Shown: positions 60,844 through 64,000 of the stretch, piece by piece
How the letters are laid out: each line of letters opens with the position of its first letter
How positions within the stretch are numbered: the stretch's first letter is position 1
Source: Balneolia bacterium
Lineage (GTDB): Bacteria; Bacteroidota; Rhodothermia; Balneolales; Cyclonatronaceae
Length of the DNA: 64,000 nucleotides
Reading direction: 5' to 3'
NCBI GenBank assembly: GCA_022565795.1
Contig: JAIUMA010000012.1
Location: 1 to 64,000 of the forward strand
The notes under the pieces: generated by a model
Databases searched by the model: none
What the model was told of the DNA's origin: nothing
Seen by the model: only the letters and a program-made list of their open reading frames with translations
Program-made: the position numbers and the translations under genes

Positions 60844-63672
60844 ATGAAAACGAAGCAGATACCGAAATCCAGTGTCAATATCAGCCACAGCGTTGTTCTG
60901 CTGGCGGCTGTGATGATGCTTGTGCTATCTATCTCAATTCAAACTGCTGAAGCCCAGGAGCGCACTCGTTCTGCCGAATACCAGTATAGCTTCAGTTTTT
61001 CCGGAACGCCGCTTTCGGAGGCACTTGAAAATCTTGCGGCTTCAGCCGGTGTAAACCTGATTTTCGATCCTGATTTGGTAGCCAATCAGTTTGTGTACAG
61101 CCGGGTGCGCGGGAATACAATTAACGATTTACTGTCGGTGCTGCTCGACCGCAAAGATCTGGACTATATCATTCTGTCGTCGGGTACCTACGTGATTGTG
61201 AAGTCAGCCAGAGAAGCATCATCCTTCGGATCTTTAACGGGGCAGGTCGTGGATGCCGAAACCGGCGAACCCCTAATGGGAGCGACCGTGATGATTGCTG
61301 ATGCATCAGCCGGAACCGTAACAAACCGCTCTGGGCAGTTTAGCCTTGGCGGACTCATAAGCGGGGAGCAGGAGCTTATATTTTCCTATCTGGGCTATGA
61401 GCCTGTAAGAAAAAAGATTCACATTCCGCAGCAGGGCAACATCACGGAGCGCATCACCCTAAACTCCAGAACGGTGGATTTTTTCCCGGTTGTTGTTGCT
61501 GCTCATCGCCCGTTAACGGCCGGAATGCATCATGAGCAGGCTGCAGAGCCGAGAAACGGATGGAACACGGGAAACCGGTACAACAGCGCCATCCAAAGTT
61601 TAGATTTGTTCTCCGGAGTTCAGCACGGCATCCCTATGGCGGGCACGCATATTCAGGGCGGACAGCGAAGCGAACATCGCATGTATTTAGATGGCGTTCC
61701 GGTATACAATCCGTATAGCTTTGGACAGCTTTCAAGCGCGTTCAGCCCGTATGCCATCAACAGAATAGAGGTCGACAAAGCTGGTTTTGATGCTTCGGCA
61801 GGAAGCTATATTGCCGGGAAAATCAATCTGCAGCACAATGTCTCCGGCCGCGCCGGGCAAAATGCACTATTCCAGGCCGACCCCCTCAGCACAAACGCTT
61901 TCGGCTCGGTGCGAACTACAACCGAAAATGGCAGAAGTCTTGAGCTGATGACCGCCTACCGGACTTCAATCTGGGGTGTATATGAAGACCCGGTGCTTTC
62001 CGGAACACTCAGCGAGTGGGATACGATTGATCCGTTGTTATACAATCTTGTGGCTTCAAACGGAAACGGTCAGCTAATGCAGGATTTCGCCCCGGTAAAC
62101 AATCGCTCCGATATTGGATATTATGATGTGCACTTTGCCGGGAGCTATCAGCCAGGGCCTTTCGGCAGGCTTAGTTTCTCCTTGTATAGCGGTCAGAACG
62201 ATGTGCGCACAGATGTGCTGGCAAGCGAACAAATGCACGGAAATCAGCTCTATATGTTTTCCAGAGACAGCTATGCCTTTAACAATACCGTGGCACAGAT
62301 TAGCTACGATTGGATTGCAACTCCCCGTCTTGACCTGAGCGGACAGCTCGCCTACAGCATGAACCGCATGCAGCACGGCTACTACATGGCCGACAACAAT
62401 CGAATCGAAACTATACGCGACCTGACCAACGCCGGGCAGGATGAACGCGCCCTTTTTGGTGCAATCACCGATAACATCGAGCACACCACCGCGCAGCTCG
62501 ACAGCAATATGCTCCAGCACTACATCGGTCGTTTGGATGCAGCTTATGCGGTATCGCCCCGTTTTTCTGTGGAAAGCGGTCTTCAGGCCGACTTTGTACG
62601 TTCGGAGTTTGATCTAAGCGGGTTGTTTTACCTTCCTGCAGTAGATGCTCAGGAGTCTGCCATTCTCAGCTCTTACACGAATGTTCACTTTAGTCTTAGC
62701 GCGAATATGTTTGCTAAGATAGGCTCCCGCTTTACGTATTTGGACAGCTCCGGTGAGCTTTTCGCTGAGCCCAGAGCACAACTTCAGTACGACCAACCGG
62801 AAAGCCGAATCGGAGACTGGTCAATCCGGCTGTCGGGAGGCTTATATCGACAGTTCATCAATCAGTTTGATATAACCAATGCAGGACCAAGTTCGATTGT
62901 GCCTTCGTTTACCATTTGGGCACATGACAGCAGCTTCAGGCAGCCGGCCGCCTGGCACACGGCTGCCTCCCTGGTTCTGAATCCGACTTCTACGACAACC
63001 ATCTACTCCGAAACCTGGCTGAGGCTTCAGCCAGCGGGTTACATCACTTCGTATAGCAACCTTTTGGAAGAATCTGCCGTCGGTAATTCGGGACTTGGCA
63101 GCTTCGCTGAAGTGACTGATATGCAGGCATGGGGAGCGGGATTCCGGATAAATCAGGAGCTTTTCGATTCCCGTCTTAAGCTGATGGGCGGATATGATTA
63201 TAGTAACGCCGAAGTGAATATGGAGTCTCAGTTTGGCAGGGTGATGCCTGCGCCCTGGAATCATCCACACTCGCTGCAGGGAAGGGTGCTTGCCCGCATG
63301 ACTTCTCAATTCAGTATTGTCGGACAATGGCAGCGCGTGATGGGGCGAACGTGGGCTTTTCGTGAGTCGTACTACAACTTCCTGATGATGCACAACGTGC
63401 ATACGGTTCAGCAGTTTGATCTCACCACTCCGGAAAATGACCGGCTGCCTGCCTTCGATCAGTTCGATGTCTCTTTCATCTACAATCAGGCGCTGGGATT
63501 CAGTCGTGTAGAGGCTCGTCTAGACCTGATGAACGTGCTTAATCGTAGAAATAGCATCGACAGAGGGATCTATGCGCACCGCACGCATGCCGATGGAACG
63601 CAGGAGCTTAGACTGGTTGACCGTCGCCTACCCGGGTTTAATCCTTCAATTAGTTTGCAAATTTCTTTCTAA
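60844..63672 (+). CDS. TonB-dependent transducer/receptor with STN signalling domain
   Basis: 942 residues from ATG 60844 (a GTG two codons earlier is possible). Order: signal peptide (to about AEAQE, residue 40), STN domain (about 47-120; TPLSEALENLAASAGVNLIF), a carboxypeptidase-regulatory-like domain (about 130-215; TGQVVDAETGEPLMGATVMI), plug (about 225-335; MYLDGVPVYNPYSFGQ), and a barrel ending NPSISLQISF. The STN domain interacts with the FecR protein encoded upstream, so this receptor senses its own substrate. The substrate is unknown; no hydrolase gene is adjacent. Downstream lies a DUF4397 protein gene. Confidence 0.93.
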   Translation: MKTKQIPKSSVNISHSVVLLAAVMMLVLSISIQTAEAQERTRSAEYQYSFSFSGTPLSEALENLAASAGVNLIFDPDLVANQFVYSRVRGNTINDLLSVLLDRKDLDYIILSSGTYVIVKSAREASSFGSLTGQVVDAETGEPLMGATVMIADASAGTVTNRSGQFSLGGLISGEQELIFSYLGYEPVRKKIHIPQQGNITERITLNSRTVDFFPVVVAAHRPLTAGMHHEQAAEPRNGWNTGNRYNSAIQSLDLFSGVQHGIPMAGTHIQGGQRSEHRMYLDGVPVYNPYSFGQLSSAFSPYAINRIEVDKAGFDASAGSYIAGKINLQHNVSGRAGQNALFQADPLSTNAFGSVRTTTENGRSLELMTAYRTSIWGVYEDPVLSGTLSEWDTIDPLLYNLVASNGNGQLMQDFAPVNNRSDIGYYDVHFAGSYQPGPFGRLSFSLYSGQNDVRTDVLASEQMHGNQLYMFSRDSYAFNNTVAQISYDWIATPRLDLSGQLAYSMNRMQHGYYMADNNRIETIRDLTNAGQDERALFGAITDNIEHTTAQLDSNMLQHYIGRLDAAYAVSPRFSVESGLQADFVRSEFDLSGLFYLPAVDAQESAILSSYTNVHFSLSANMFAKIGSRFTYLDSSGELFAEPRAQLQYDQPESRIGDWSIRLSGGLYRQFINQFDITNAGPSSIVPSFTIWAHDSSFRQPAAWHTAASLVLNPTSTTTIYSETWLRLQPAGYITSYSNLLEESAVGNSGLGSFAEVTDMQAWGAGFRINQELFDSRLKLMGGYDYSNAEVNMESQFGRVMPAPWNHPHSLQGRVLARMTSQFSIVGQWQRVMGRTWAFRESYYNFLMMHNVHTVQQFDLTTPENDRLPAFDQFDVSFIYNQALGFSRVEARLDLMNVLNRRNSIDRGIYAHRTHADGTQELRLVDRRLPGFNPSISLQISF

Positions 63673-63761
63673 AGACTAGTCATAAGAGGTTAGGGTATGT
63701 GTCTGTGGAACATAGTTGCACATTAGATACAAAAATAACATATACCAAAACTAACCCCGAT

Positions 63762-64000
63762 ATGAACTGTTATAAATACATAAGTATGATTTTTGTATCG
63801 TTATTGATGGCGTTAAGCTTTCACACAACGGTACAGGCACAGGATGGCACTGCTTCGGTGCAAATAATCCACAACTCGGCTGATCCTGCAGTAGCAGAAG
63901 TCGACATCTACGTAAATGGCGACCTCTTTCTCTCAAACGTCCCGTTTCGCGGTGCTACTGAGTTCGTAGAGCTCGCAACAGAAATCACCTACGACATCGT
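63762..64000 (+). CDS. DUF4397-domain protein, 3'-truncated by the window end
   Basis: The first 79 residues are visible. A signal peptide (MNCYKYISMIFVSLLMALSF...VQAQ) is followed by ASVQIIHNSADPAVAEVDIY and VNGDLFLSNVPFRGATEFVE, the DUF4397 pattern found in exported, often adhesin-like repeats. It starts 89 bp after the TonB transducer gene, with a promoter-like AT-rich gap. It may be the surface partner or substrate of that system, or an unrelated secreted protein. The C-terminus, where a sorting signal might lie, is not available. Confidence 0.75.
   Translation, partial: MNCYKYISMIFVSLLMALSFHTTVQAQDGTASVQIIHNSADPAVAEVDIYVNGDLFLSNVPFRGATEFVELATEITYDI

Noticed and set aside
1-64000. tRNA, rRNA, CRISPR arrays and prophage genes
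   Set aside because: No cloverleaf, rRNA segment, regular spacer-repeat array or phage structural gene was seen by eye; a covariance-model scan would be needed to exclude small RNAs.

Overview
The window looks like a chromosomal segment of a marine or halophilic member of the Balneolota/Rhodothermota branch of the Bacteroidota assemblage. Evidence: SusC/SusD-type outer-membrane proteins, an ECF sigma/FecR/STN-TonB trio, GWxTD, DUF4270-like and DUF4397-like proteins, many exported lipoproteins, few clear Shine-Dalgarno sites, several probable TTG starts, and a sodium-pumping rhodopsin very like the flavobacterial KR2 type. The lineage is inferred from gene content; no rRNA or tRNA gene was seen. 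The DNA is mostly ordinary chromosome, with one decayed transposase remnant at the left edge.

Layout. 1-0.5 kb: a frameshifted IS256-like transposase N-terminus joined to the tail of a beta-propeller gene. 0.6-7.0 kb (minus strand): rho, then (in transcription order) a one-domain 'glycogen synthase', a DUF4270-like lipoprotein, an outer-membrane barrel and a TPR protein. 7.3-11.1 kb: malQ and glgB for alpha-glucan metabolism. 11.3-20 kb: a LolC/E-type permease, a membrane-anchored Mur ligase, a sugar-1-phosphate nucleotidyltransferase, and stress or repair genes (YeaQ-like, LMW-PTP/ArsC-like, exported MsrA, S9 peptidase, OsmC). 20-28 kb: a metal-homeostasis block, with a TonB receptor divergent from mntR-mntABCD-fluC-fluC; one permease carries a fused DtxR-type domain. 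28-36 kb: a GWxTD lipoprotein, a SusC/SusD pair with a third lipoprotein, and an exported protein of unknown role. 36-42 kb: polyphosphate kinase, Na/Pi cotransporter, MgtE. 42-45.5 kb: small envelope proteins and AAG-type DNA glycosylase. 45.7-50.6 kb: a symporter/GNAT/racemase/M23/M20 operon suggesting handling of D-amino acids or peptidoglycan fragments. 50.6-52.5 kb: a Y-family polymerase divergent from a 100-residue protein, with nearly identical 19-bp operator-like motifs facing each gene. 52.5-59 kb: a CusF-like lipoprotein, PQQ-type sugar dehydrogenase, the Na+ pump rhodopsin, an FMN-binding protein, an OB-fold protein, lipoate ligase and an aminotransferase. 59.2 kb to the end: ECF sigma, FecR, STN-TonB receptor, and the start of a DUF4397 protein.

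How the genes work together. Sodium coupling recurs: a light-driven Na+ pump, an SSS-family symporter and a Na/Pi cotransporter. Phosphate uptake sits beside polyphosphate synthesis and Mg2+ import. The metal operon combines an outer-membrane receptor, a repressor, an ABC importer with its own built-in repressor-like domain, and two fluoride channel subunits. The best candidates for new biology are the permease-DtxR fusion, the mirrored operators at the polymerase locus, and the degenerate single-domain GT5 protein linked to a DUF4270-like lipoprotein.
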